In this document: positions 1 through 9,690 of the stretch, piece after piece
Layout of the letters: every line of letters begins with the position of its first letter
Position numbering within the stretch: the stretch's first letter is position 1
From: Varanus komodoensis
Taxonomy: Eukaryota; Chordata; Lepidosauria; Squamata; Varanidae
DNA length: 64,000 nucleotides
Reading direction: 5' to 3'
Assembly: GCF_004798865.1 (NCBI RefSeq)
Contig: NW_025335873.1
Span: 6,924,231-6,988,230, forward strand
Notes under the pieces: model-generated
The model's database searches: none
What the model was told of the DNA's origin: nothing
What the model saw: the letters and a program-made list of their open reading frames with translations, nothing else
Made by a program: the position numbers and the translations under genes

Positions 1-197
1 CCAGGCACTTCCGTTTTTCCATTTCTGTTTAACTCTGGTCTTCTACTTTAAATCTTTGCGCTGTGGCTATCTTTGCACAATGGATATTATTTTTATGCTG
101 TCATTTTAAACGTTTAAGCTTCTATATCATATTTTATCAACTTACGTTTTATGGTTTTTATTGTAGGACTGTGGCCATTCTCTGATCTAAAAATGTA

Positions 198-375
198 AAA
201 AAATAAGTCATCGTGGTAAGAGTCTTGGTCTGGAAATGGGAGAGCAGGGTTTTAGTCCCCACTCAGCCATGAAGCTCATTGGGCAACCTTGGGCCAGTCA
301 GAGACTCCCGGCCTAACCTATCTCACAGGGTTGTTGCTGTGAGGATAAAATGGAGAGGATGAGGATCCTGCAAGC
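198..375 (+). repeat. MIR-like tRNA-derived SINE
   Basis: The stretch follows the usual reptile SINE order: a tRNA-like head ending in 'ggttttagtccccactcagc', a core with 'ccttgggccagtca', then 'ctcacagggttgttg' and 'gaggataaaatggagagg'. The same text recurs near 53.7 kb on the + strand and, inverted, near 9.0, 14.3, 37.1 and 62.3 kb. The 3' tail is degraded. Confidence 0.8.
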
Positions 376-1150
376 CATACATACAAGTTTTGGCTTCTGC
401 CCACTTGGGCATCTGGATTTCTCAGACCGCAATTTTTGCAATGGAGTAACAGCCCACTGAGTGCTCCAGTGCATGGTGGGAAATTAAAAAGGGCCCTTTC
501 AGCCACTGCCTGGTAAACCATGGAGTAAGGGGGAAGTCCATCAACATAAACTAGGTGGTTTGCCAACTGATAAAGCTGATTCTCCCGTGGAAACTTTATA
601 TGTGTGGAATGCAGAAACGGCCAGGCAGCTGACGTAGCTGCCCCCATGTTCCTTCCACAAGAGAGCTCATGCTCCAGAGGTGGAAGCAACGAAGCAAAAG
701 AGGAGATGACTTGAATGCATGGATGGGATCCAACCCTCTAGCATTTGTGGACTTATGCATGGCTCAAAAGAAAGTCCATGGAGGCTCACAGCACCAAGGC
801 TGTGCAACCAGCAACCTTCTTCCATGTCATGCGCACCACGGAAAAACTGCTGCGCATGACACAGAAGAGGCTGTTACATGCACAGTGGTCGTGTGGGACT
901 CAAAGTGTGTTATGTGCATGCAGGAACTCAAACTCACAGCCACGACAAAGAGGACCACAGTCTGGGAAGCAGGGCCTAGGGAATCCGCTGGATCCACACC
1001 TCCAAAAGAGATTCTTCGCACATCCCTGCTTGGGTGCAGCTGGAGAATAAGCCCCCAGTGGATGCAGTGGGAAAGTAGCATGTGCCCACAGTCCTGTGTA
1101 TTTGGAATATCTTCTGAACTGTAGGTCCCAGAGGAGCTTTCCATGGTCAT
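376..1150. other. Unassigned non-coding stretch
   Basis: I see no gene, RNA or recognisable repeat. Open frames exist on both strands (for example 669-1124 and 900-1241) but overlap each other and resemble no known protein. Confidence 0.5.
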
Positions 1151-1800
1151 TCACACTTAGAACCCACCATGATGCATTTGCTAGGTGCTTCCAGAGTGAA
1201 ATCTTCCACCTCAGCTGGGACCTACACTTCAGTGTTGCCACTGATGAATCAGGTGATGCATTTGGAGCACAGCCTGGTCCAGTTTTCTTGGATGAGTTTC
1301 AGCTGGTACAGCTCAAGGACACTGAGAAGGTTCTTGGCAGGTTTGTGCATCTACTTCCATACTGGATCCTTGCCCCTCTTTGTTTATAAAAACTGGCAGG
1401 AAGGCAACATCCAGCTAGGCCAGGGAGGGGAGGGGAGGGATATCTCCTTGCAAGAGGGAGCAGTCCAGGCCGTTTGAAAGAGACCACTGCTGAAAAAATC
1501 CTCCTTGGATCTGGACAACCTCAATCATCTATTCTGGGGGCAAAAACTCTTTTTCAGGGAAGGTCCTTGAGAAGGCCCTTGCCAAACAGGTCCAGATGGT
1601 ACTGAATAAGGCTGAGTATCAGGACCCATTTCAGCTGTGGTTCAAGCAAAGCTTTGGCTTAGAAGCAGCTTTGGTCGCTTATATGGGGCAGGGGGTGTTT
1701 TCTTGAGGTATCTGGGCTCTTGGTGGCTTCTAGAAAGCTTCTTCTGAACTGTGAATTCTGTGGAGTTTTTTATATGAGCTTCACTCTGCCTGATTACCTC
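1150..1800 (+). mobile_element. L2-clade LINE fragment, reverse transcriptase N-terminal region
   Basis: Frame-shifted translation gives pieces of the L2/CR1-group reverse transcriptase in the right order. An early piece near 1280-1390 resembles the segment before 'LDPCPSWL'. 'RPLLKKSSLDLDNLNHL' lies near 1480-1530, and 'GKVLEKALAKQVQMVLN' followed by a 'DPFQ..F....G.E.ALVA' motif lies near 1560-1690. Several frameshifts make it a dead copy. Both ends fade into unassigned sequence. Confidence 0.75.
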
Positions 1801-2339
1801 TTTGCTGTGATGTTCCTGAAATGACTTCCACTTGGGACTTTGTCATAATGCATTTCAATGGATCGTTACTGTGTCTATAAAGGACACTAATTAATCATTG
1901 GAATTATTTCAGGAAAGGGTATTCCTGGGACTCTTGTCTTGACTTCAGGAAGCCAGATTCTGACAACATGGAGCAAGAATCCACCATGGAGAAAGTCCCC
2001 TATGGGGCTTCCAACCATGGCAGTGGCTGCCATTTTGAATAGTGGAGCTGCAGCGTGTCACATGATGTGTAAACCCAGCGAGCGGGTGGCTGAAGTGCTT
2101 GACAAGCCCTGGACTGTTTTAGGGTTGGCGCTGGATGGTTAAACAGACCTACAACTCATCTTCACCAGTCCTGAAAGTAAGGAAATGTTACAGCACGGCC
2201 TCACTATGACTCAAAGATTCCCAGTGGTGGTCGCCACTGTAAAATTATACTGGTTTAAAAAAGAACACTGGAACATCCCTCCATGGTGGCTTCTTGTTAC
2301 ATGTGAATCCACCCAATGTCACACCCTTTTTGCAGCATC
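1800..2339. other. Unassigned non-coding stretch
   Basis: No gene or repeat recognised. A short frame at 1939-2142 has no family features and is most likely chance. Confidence 0.5.
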
Positions 2340-2340
2340 C

Positions 2341-2371
<31 letters not shown>

Positions 2372-2395
2372 GCTCGCTCTCTCTCTCTCTCTCTC
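2340..2395. repeat. (CT)n microsatellite
   Basis: About 56 bases of CT dinucleotides with a few substitutions (ctttct, cgctcg). It forces Ser/Leu-rich open frames on + and Arg/Glu-rich ones on -, which are artefacts. Confidence 0.95.
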
Positions 2396-2540
2396 AGACA
2401 TGCCTGCAGTCATCAGTCTGCAGTTCCAAACTTGCCAATTCTGCTTTGGTTGCAAAGCTGCCAAGCCAATCCCAGGCACCATGCGACCCAGAAAGAGCAG
2501 GAATAAGGATGCTTGGGAGCCTGACAGCTAAGGGATGTTG

Positions 2541-2700
2541 ACGATGATGATGATGATGATTAGAACATTTCTATGCCGCCCCTTGCTGAAGCCTTGGGAG
2601 AGCTTACAAACAATACAATACAATACAAAAATAACAATATAAAATTAAAATTAATAATATAAAATAAATAAAAAATATAAATGATATAAAAGAAGTTATA
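2541..2700 (-). repeat. LINE/SINE 3' tail with (GAT)n
   Basis: A GAT repeat, then 'agaacatttctatgccgccc', then an A/T-rich run. This is the reverse complement of the common tail 'gggcggcatagaaat' seen in direct orientation near 63.0 kb. The parent is a L2-type LINE or a SINE using that tail. Confidence 0.6.
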
Positions 2701-2710
2701 ACAGAAAAAA

Positions 2711-2757
2711 GAAAAGAAAAGAAAAGAAAAGAAAAGAAAAGAAAAGAAAAGAAAAGA
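2711..2757. repeat. (GAAAA)n microsatellite
   Basis: Nine to ten near-perfect GAAAA pentamers directly after the A-rich LINE/SINE tail, likely expanded from it. Confidence 0.95.
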
Positions 2758-4240
2758 AGTCGATGGCACCTTATATGTTACGGGGGGAACCTTTCTAGAG
2801 GCAGGGGATTCCACTCGGTGTACCAGGTTGGAGCATGATAAACTTGAGGTAGAGCCAATGTCAAGATCATCCCCCCAGCCAAGCAGACAATGGCCTGCCA
2901 CCTCAATTCTGGGCCCATATCTTGAGTTTGTATTCCTTCTCCTGGAGAACCTTAGGGCTAACCGCCACTATACAGTAAATAGCCAGCATGTACCTGAAAC
3001 TCTCCTTGTTTATCAGCAAGCATGCCGATGCCTGAACCAGATCGTGTCCTGCACACAGGTGAGGGAGGGTTAAACCTTTCCCCTCCCAGCTCCTCGTCTT
3101 CCCCGCTTCCTTCCCCTACAGCCCTGTTGTAAGCTGGAAAAATACATTTTAATGGCCTTCTAAAGAAGGGTTAAATACCCTGCACTGGCACTAGTGACTG
3201 AGGGTGTCCCTCGGGAGGATTTATTCCACTGCTGCTGCCTAATTGGTCCAGCCTTTCCCCATAGCCTCACACAACAAGGGAAGGGCCTACCTATCTTGAA
3301 AGCCACCACGGCTGAATTGCCAAACACCGTCTCCCATAGAAACACACTGCTAGTCTTTATGCGTGTTCAGGCTGGTCCCGTCGGCCATTCCTTACATCCT
3401 TCTCTAGCCTGCTTCCATCCAGATGTTTCAGACTTCATCTCACATCAGCCCCAGCCAACGGTCAGGAACACTGGGGTCTGTAGTCAAAAGCCTCCTGAGG
3501 CCACCTGGACGGGGAGGGTCCTTCGATACCCAGCAGTGCTATTTGAACAGCCCAGCGGGCGAACCTGCACAGAGTTCTCACCCTGCATGCCACACTATTC
3601 TTTCGTTCCTCACACCAGCCTTATATGTCTGGCCCCTTTCAGACAAGATGTTCTCTCACTGTTCTGGCCTCATGTAACCTTTTCCTGCCGGGGTGGAAGA
3701 AATGAGAAGTTAGAAACGCCAATAAAGAAAAAAGTCATCTTTCACTTCAAGTTCACACGTACTTAGGCCAAGTGCCTTGTTGTTATTTTCACATTCTGCT
3801 TTTCCTTTCCTAGCAAAACCAAAATAAAAGCTCTTGAACATTAAAAGCTCTTGAGCTTATTGTGATTTGACTGGAGGGAAAAATGTAAGCAACTGCTGTC
3901 GCTAGTTCACTTTGCTACAGCTGTATAACTTACTGAAAAGATCGGGGGCAGGAAGGACTCGGCAACGTTCTGGAGAGCAGAGAGTGAATAAGTCACTCGA
4001 AGAACGGGCATTTAGGGATCCCAAGATGGTCTGGAAAGAAGCTTTAAAACTCAGCTGAACTTCTCACTCCAAGCAGCAGGGCTGTTAGGTTCTGACTTCA
4101 GAGCAGAAATCCAGAGCCCCACTTAGCAGGACAAACAGATGAGCCCCCGAAGGCGGCAGACTGGGGGTTCCATGTTTTGAAAGACATGAATTAATGCCAC
4201 ATGGAAGGTTTGATTATTTTCAAAGGAGAGCTAATGCCAT
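2758..4240. other. Unassigned non-coding stretch
   Basis: Mostly unique sequence. The 190-codon frame at 3194-3766 has no recognisable domain, no good start context and overlaps other frames, so I do not call it a gene. A diverged palindromic-element piece lies at about 3421-3500. Confidence 0.5.
3421..3500. repeat. Diverged palindromic short element ('gtagtc' family)
   Basis: 'agatgtttcagactt', 'catcagccccagccaacggt' and 'ggggtctgtagtca' match, in diverged form, the family 'aacatttggactacaactccc ... gggagttgtagtcca' found at several other places here. Confidence 0.5.
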
Positions 4241-4244
4241 GTGG

Positions 4245-4450
4245 CGGGTACAGCAATTTGCTGGGGTTGGGGAGATCCGGGCGATAGCCCCAACTTCAGG
4301 TTGAAGCTCAGCTTGGGTGGATCACTCCCTCTCAGCCTGCCCAAAGCCTGCCAGTGTTGCTGTCGTGAGGATAAAATGGAGTCAGAGACCCTTATAAGCC
4401 CCCTTGATTCCTTGCAAGAGGAAGAAGAGCATGATATGCCTCCAAGATCA
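4245..4450 (+). repeat. MIR-like tRNA-derived SINE, diverged
   Basis: Shows 'gaagctcagcttgggtg', 'ctccctctcagcctgccc', 'gtgttgctgtcgtgagga', 'taaaatggag' and a tail '..ccttgattccttgcaagagg', matching the SINE order at 198-375 and 53685-53905. The tRNA-like head is poorly kept. Confidence 0.7.
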
Positions 4451-5334
4451 ATGTAATACTACTAATAATAATGAAACCCACGCTCTGAAACAATCTAACA
4501 GCACCTAAAAGTAGGACTCCAAGCCACGCATCCGACTACCTCCTATGGTGATTACTTTATTAATCCTACAGTATTAGTTAAGCAATCATCCATTGTATGA
4601 AAATTCATGGTCTGATCTAAAAGCAAATCATCAGACTTGGAGAAAAAGATTCACTTCCTCTGGAATATATATTTCGAACTGCAGGAAGGAAATACAACCT
4701 TGCACTCGGCACTGGCAGATTTGGACACAGACATTAAATGCGGAATTCATTTCTGAGGTAGAGCTCATTCTCTCTCATCAATCATGCTCTCTTTTCTGCT
4801 TCTGGTTTAATCCAGATGTCAGTGCGCTCGCTCTCTCTCTCTCAATCTCTCTCTCTCCCCGCACCCCGCATACATGGCAAGAAATTGAGGTTTCTACCAG
4901 TAGATTATGCAAAACAGAATGGGATACAGGGCTGCAGGAAGACAAGGGACAGAGCAGAGGTGGAAAAGAGGCAGCTCATATTGATTCCTGGCCTTCAAAG
5001 CCAAATATGCCCTCCAAGAGCCGGAAAAAATCCACTGCAGTTTAGGGAAAGATGGAGGCTGCTCGGGTCAATTGTGCTGCGATCAACATTCCCCATCTTC
5101 ACGGGTGTCAGCAAGCAAGGCCCAAAATAGCAGAGAGAGTCGTTTTAAATTAAAGTGTACTGTGCGATGCACATCACTTTTTATTTTTATTTTTAAGAGG
5201 GTGTTAATGAAACACAAGGGACTAAATAATATTTGCATCATGTCAGCAGCAGGGAGAGAATTAGTACAATAATGCAGAGGAGACAGGAAACAGGGAAGCG
5301 TCGCTTCTAACTCTGCACCGTAGTTGATCACGCG
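4451..5334. other. Unassigned stretch with a (CT)n tract
   Basis: No gene seen. A CT microsatellite lies at 4826-4857. The 150-codon frame at 4593-5045 runs through that microsatellite and has no family features. Confidence 0.5.
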
Positions 5335-5570
5335 CAACCATTATATGCTTTTCGGCACCAGGTCAAGACCTTTTTATTTGACCGATCTTTTAATGTAAAT
5401 CAATTTTAATTGTATATTTATTCAGTTAACTTATTTAAACTATGTCATTTTTATATTCAGTCATGGTATAGCCCAATTTATTTAGTTTAGGACTTATATT
5501 GTAAGCTGTCCAGAGACGACAGTGATGGACGGCCTATAAGGCCCCAAATAAATAAACAAACAAACCATGT
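5335..5570 (+). mobile_element. L2-clade LINE 3' end
   Basis: 'ggcaccaggtcaagaccttt' followed by 'ttatttgaccgat' corresponds to the end of the L2 ORF2 (…K.FLF). A T-rich 3' UTR follows, with 'gtaagctgtccagagacgac', 'gacggcctataagg' and the terminal aaataaataaa run. Confidence 0.75.
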
Positions 5571-6240
5571 GGAGTGAATGGGGCTTACTTTGGGGTAAAT
5601 GTCCACAGGATGGTGAGGGAGAAAAGCTCCTCCACTTCTCCCATCTCCAAGTCTGAAGTCCCAGCCTACGAGATGAAAGCATCTTCTTTCTAAAGCCAGT
5701 GAAGAACGAGTTCCTGCATTCTTGAGAAATATAACCTTGTGGTAGCGAAGGGAACCTTTGAATGGAGAAAGGCCGAGCTTTGAGTCCTACTAACTCCAGT
5801 TAAAAGAAAAAAGACCTAAGGGAAGCAGGTGATCTGGGAAGCCCTGCTGAGACCTTTGGAACAGCTTCCAGAAGATAAATAAAGGGCTAGACAGAGATGA
5901 GGCCCCTTTCTCTGCTCCTCTAGCGCATCTATTCTGGTTTAGGCTTGTGAGATCAACCTCATTTTACACTAAAACATCAAAGTCCATCAAGGAGAACCAG
6001 GTGCAAAGTCATGACTCAAGAGGATGCTCCCATGAAGATGCTAATTTCAGAAATTTGCAATCAGTACCAGAACCAAACTCATGTATCCTTTCATGCAAAA
6101 TACTCTTCCTGGTTTCTTCCCCAAAATATTATTTGTCAGAAAGCTCATTTAAGAGGAAAACTCATTTCTGCTTCTGCCATAGCTAGACAAGTCAGTCGGA
6201 TGTTGTGGCCAACCTATCACAAATCACTCACAATAGAACC
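5571..6240. other. Unassigned non-coding stretch
   Basis: No gene, RNA or repeat recognised in this stretch. Confidence 0.45.
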
Positions 6241-6739
6241 TTCTGCCCCAGTATGTCCACTACACAAGACTTGGAACGGGCCAAGAAGGCTACCAGGTCC
6301 AACCCACGGTTGAAGGACACTAGGTTACACCATCCCACTCAGATGACTGTCCAGTTTCATCCTGAATGCCTCCAGTGTGGAAGAGCCCATGCCCTCTCAA
6401 GGCAACTGGTGCCTGTCATATTGCTCTGAGATTTAGGACATTTTTCCTGATAACTAGCCTGAATTATGGCAAATGGTCAGAGCAGATCGGCAGATGGGAA
6501 CTGTGGTTCCAAGCATCCAGAAGACAGCAATGTAGGATTGTAGTTTGGGGACCTCTCCATTTTTTAAAGCTGTTTTCACATTGAAGTGTTGCCATGAAGC
6601 TCAGCCTAAAGATTCAAACATCTTTCTCTAAACACCCACCTAAGTCAGTTCGCACAGCTGTGACCTGTGAGCAAGTCTGGGAGAAGGGGCTGGGAGAAAC
6701 TTGGCTTCCCCAGTTTTACAGGTGACCTGAGTGCTGACT
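6241..6739 (-). repeat. CR1 3' end plus flank; first copy of a ~0.5 kb duplicated segment
   Basis: The left part is an inverted CR1 tail: 'ggccaagaaggctaccaggt', 'gtccagtttcatcctgaatg', 'tccagtgtggaagagccc', 'gacatttttcctgata'. The right part (about 6510-6739) is not CR1 that I recognise. The whole stretch is repeated at 19453-19925 with only scattered substitutions and small indels (roughly nine bases in ten alike by eye). Confidence 0.85.
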
Positions 6740-7030
6740 CAGTAATGTTAGTTTGACGTGAATGTGTGGGGAGGAAGACGGATGGAGGCAATTTGGCAAA
6801 TTCCATTCTCCGTACAGATGATAACTCATAGAAGGATGGGGGTAAATTGCCTACTTTGGATTTTAGTGTAACGTACCTAATTCATATGTTCTGATCTAAT
6901 ACTTGAAGCAAAATGCTTGACAGTCATGCTTCTGATTTTGTGATGCAGTTGTCTAACAAAGGCATGTGCGTGTCCGGGGGAAGTACACACAGAATGTGCA
7001 AATTGCTGTTTATTGTCTTATGCAGCTCTT
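6740..7030. other. Unassigned non-coding stretch
   Basis: Unique-looking sequence with no gene. The duplicated segment ends abruptly at its left edge. Confidence 0.4.
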
Positions 7031-7165
7031 CTGATTTTGTCTTGTTCTGAACTCTTGTACTTTATTTTGTTTTGTTTATTATTTATTATATTTTGTAAAC
7101 TGCCCTGAGAGCCTTTTTATGGCTAAGTGGCAGTACAGAAATTTATGGATGATGATGAATCTGTG
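7031..7165 (+). repeat. LINE/SINE 3' tail
   Basis: 'gtaaactgccctgagagcc', 'tggctaagtggcagtacag' and 'aaatttatggatgatgatga' match the usual reptile 3' tail 'aactgcccagag...gcggtatagaaat...' with an A/T-rich end. Confidence 0.6.
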
Positions 7166-7370
7166 AAAATATCATGCCAAAACGCATTACACTGGGGGAT
7201 ATTGCATGTAAAAAGTTGCAAATGTTCAGCAAAATGCATACAGAAATGCATTTTGCACACACAACATTCTGGGAAATTCATTTTGGGAAAAGTGCACACA
7301 CAAAATTCTGTGTGAACTTTTAAAAAATCACAAATAGATGCAGAAAAAGACCAAACAACCTTATGTTTGG
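7166..7370. repeat. Unclassified ATGCATTTTG-rich dispersed repeat
   Basis: Carries repeated short words such as 'aaatgcat', 'gcattttgcacacacaa' and 'attctgggaaattcatttt'. Related wording occurs near 41.7-41.9, 43.3-43.5, 51.1 and 55.5 kb. I cannot place it in a family. Confidence 0.4.
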
Positions 7371-8310
7371 AAGTATGGGAAACAAAACTGGCAGATCCAT
7401 TCACTTCTACCTTCTTGACTTGGATCATCAAAAGGGGAAGTATTTCTGAGAAAAACCAGGCTCAGAAATGGACTGTCACAATCCTAGCACCACATCTCTT
7501 TCATTCGTATCCATTTTTGGCCCAAGCAACACTCTTCCCTGCAAAACCTGGGCAGGTAATTCCAACAGCCTCGTGGACTCAGCCATGAATTCGTTGAGGT
7601 GTGTTGTATAATAAAGCAGATGGCAAAGCATTTTCTGCTGGTGCATGCAGCCGGGTTTGCCGTGAGCACCTGCAACCCCTTGTCTCATTGAATATTCATC
7701 ACCGCATCTGATTTTTACCGTGCATGTCCTAATAGAGAAACCTCTCCAGATGAATGAACCCCCCCAGACAATTAGTCCTGTCTGTATTCAAAAATTCTGA
7801 CGAGGAATTGCCAAGAAATATCCCCTCCTTTGTCATCTGTTCCAGAGAAAAGGAGCTAGGATCCCCTTGGATCTATGGGTCTGATACTCACAGTGACCCA
7901 GACATTCTTGTCCTTTCCAACCTCTCACCCACAACTTCTGATTAGTGTATATTACACTGAACATGTGGAGGGAGACAAATGGGATCAACTCATTGTCCAT
8001 GCGACCAACCTTTCCGTATTTGGTTTGGAACATCAGAAGTTGCCTTCTGGCCATGGATGTCAGCTATGGATGCACTTAGCCCAGAATTACTGCCATGGAT
8101 GGGAAATTCCTCTCCAGAGTTCCAGGAAGAGGAATATCCAGTCTGACCAGGGGATAGCATGGATTTGTTCTGGGGTCTTTGGAACTGAAAAGCAGGCGCT
8201 TCCCGCTGAGCTATGAACACTCAAGCTTAACACAAGCATGGAACATCCTTATTTGCAACAGTTCATGTGTAGGACTTGCTGAACATGGGTGTGAATGAAG
8301 AAAGGGGGAA
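7371..8310. other. Unassigned non-coding stretch
   Basis: No gene seen. Frames at 7875-8216 and 7833-8054 overlap on opposite strands and have no family features. Confidence 0.45.
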
Positions 8311-8314
8311 GAAA

Positions 8315-8680
8315 ATGGAGGGTTTCATGCATGGTGTTGGAGAAGCGCTTTGCAACTATCCTGGATGGACAGACAAGTGGGTCGTAGGTGAAATCAAGCC
8401 AGAACTTTCCCTGGAAGCAAAAATGACAAAACAGAGGCTGTCATAGTTTGGGCACCATAACGAGAAGGCAAGACTCCCTGGATAAGACCATCCTGCCAGG
8501 AAAAGTCCAAGACAGAAGAAGACAAGGAAGACCAAATATGAGATGGAGGGAGTCCATCAGGAAGCCACAGTCTTGAACTTGGAGGAGCTGAATGGGGTTG
8601 TCATGGATGGCAGTTCAGAGATCTTCCAATCAAAAGGTCACCAAAAGTAGAAGACTTGAGAGTACATAACAACAAGTACT
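8315..8680 (+). mobile_element. RTE/BovB-clade LINE fragment, C-terminal ORF
   Basis: 'gcatggtgttggagaagcgc', 'ggatggacagacaagtgggt', 'caagccagaactttccctgg', 'aaaatgacaaaacagaggct' and 'ggcaagactccctggataag' encode, with frameshifts, the conserved end of the RTE ORF (MVLEKRF..., KPELSLEAKMTKQRLS, RQDSLDKTILPGKV). It is a dead 3' fragment; nearly the same text recurs at 9445-9690 and 44110-44565. Confidence 0.85.
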
Positions 8681-8820
8681 CAACTAAGTAGAGCTCTTCA
8701 TATCCAACTAGTAACTCCACTTTGCCAACACTGTAGATGGCACAGAACTGTTGGTGCCCCATGTACACCCACAGTTGTAGGTCTAATTTTTGGCCCAGAC
8801 CACACAAAAACCATAGAGGT

Positions 8821-8927
8821 CAGGAGCAATTCTGAACTACCCAAAAGTTCAGGAGCAGTTCTACCCAAAGCTTTGGGTACCCAAACTACCCCAAGCTCAG
8901 GAGCAGTTCTGAACTACCAAAAGCTCA
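8821..8927. repeat. Short tandem repeat, three diverged units
   Basis: Three units begin with 'caggagcagttct' (first one 'caggagcaattct') at 8821, 8850 and 8898; the second carries an extra ~20 bases. Origin unknown. Confidence 0.7.
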
Positions 8928-9004
8928 ATTCTCAGCAAGAAAAAAAGAAAAGACCAGCATGCTGCATATTAAAAGTGAAGTTTTGTTCAACCTTTAGATA
9001 TGAT

Positions 9005-9170
9005 TTTGATTTCTTTATATATTGTATTTATCCTCCCCACACTATTATCCACACAGCAACCCTGTGACATAGGTTAGGTTGATAGTGAGCTTTGCGGCTG
9101 AGTGGAAACAAGAACCCAGATCTCCCAAATTCCAGTCCAACGTTCAAACCACTGCACAGATTCTCTTTAA
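9005..9170 (-). repeat. MIR-like tRNA-derived SINE, inverted
   Basis: On + it reads tail to head: 'tttatcctccccacacta', 'cagcaaccctgtgacatagg', 'ggctgagtgga', 'agaacccagatctcccaaat', then the tRNA-like box 'ccagtccaacgttcaaacca'. The orientation is therefore minus. Confidence 0.75.
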
Positions 9171-9287
9171 CCTTTCTGGTTAATTAAAACTTTGGTGTTT
9201 AAACGTCACAGGCAGACAACAACTTAACATGGGCATTTAATTGAAACATCGTGTCTAAGAGCTGTTGAGAGACCTAGCCCCCAGGAA

Positions 9288-9405
9288 TTGACCTTGTTGT
9301 CATGTGCCATCAAATAGCTTCTGACTTATGGTGACCCTAGCAATGAACACCTTCTATATGCCCCTGTCCTTCACAATCCTGTTCAGCTCTTGTAAATAGG
9401 AATTG
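9288..9405 (-). repeat. RTE-type LINE or SINE 3' tail, inverted
   Basis: 'ccttgttgtcatgtgccatc', 'aaatagcttctgacttatgg' and 'tgaccctagcaatgaac' are the common amniote tail text 'gttgtcatgtgcc..caag(t)cgcttctgacttatggcgaccc', in the sense shared by RTE/BovB-mobilised elements. It is followed within 50 bases by a BovB body piece in the other direction. Confidence 0.6.
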
Positions 9406-9444
9406 ATCAAATCCATCTTTTAAAAACCATCTAAAGTCAGTGGA

Positions 9445-9690
9445 CTTACTATATACGGGTGCGAAAGCTGGACAGTGAAACAATCAAAGCGATCAATGAA
9501 TGGCTTCAGAGCATGGTGCTGCAGGAAACTTTGTGAATACCCTGGACAAAATGGTGGCTTCTAAATCAGATCAAGCCGGAACTTTCCCTAGAATCAAAAA
9601 TGATGAAAATTTGGCTGTTGTAGTCCAGGACATCACAAGAAAGCAAAACTCCCTGCAGGGTTTGCAGGAACAACTCAAGTGCAAGGCATT
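9445..9690 (+). mobile_element. RTE/BovB-clade LINE fragment
   Basis: 'gggtgcgaaagctggacagt' encodes the hallmark G-C-E-S-W-T-V-K, followed by 'gcatggtgctgcaggaaact', 'gatcaagccggaactttccc', 'agaatcaaaaatgatgaaaa' and 'gaaagcaaaactccctgcag'. Frames are broken. It belongs to the same type as 8315-8680 and 44110-44565. Confidence 0.85.

Noticed and set aside
198-290. Possible tRNA gene
   Set aside because: tRNA-like boxes here and at 53.7 kb belong to SINE heads; no cloverleaf with paired acceptor stem was apparent.
3194-3766. 190-codon frame
   Set aside because: No domain or family likeness; overlaps a diverged repeat piece and another frame.
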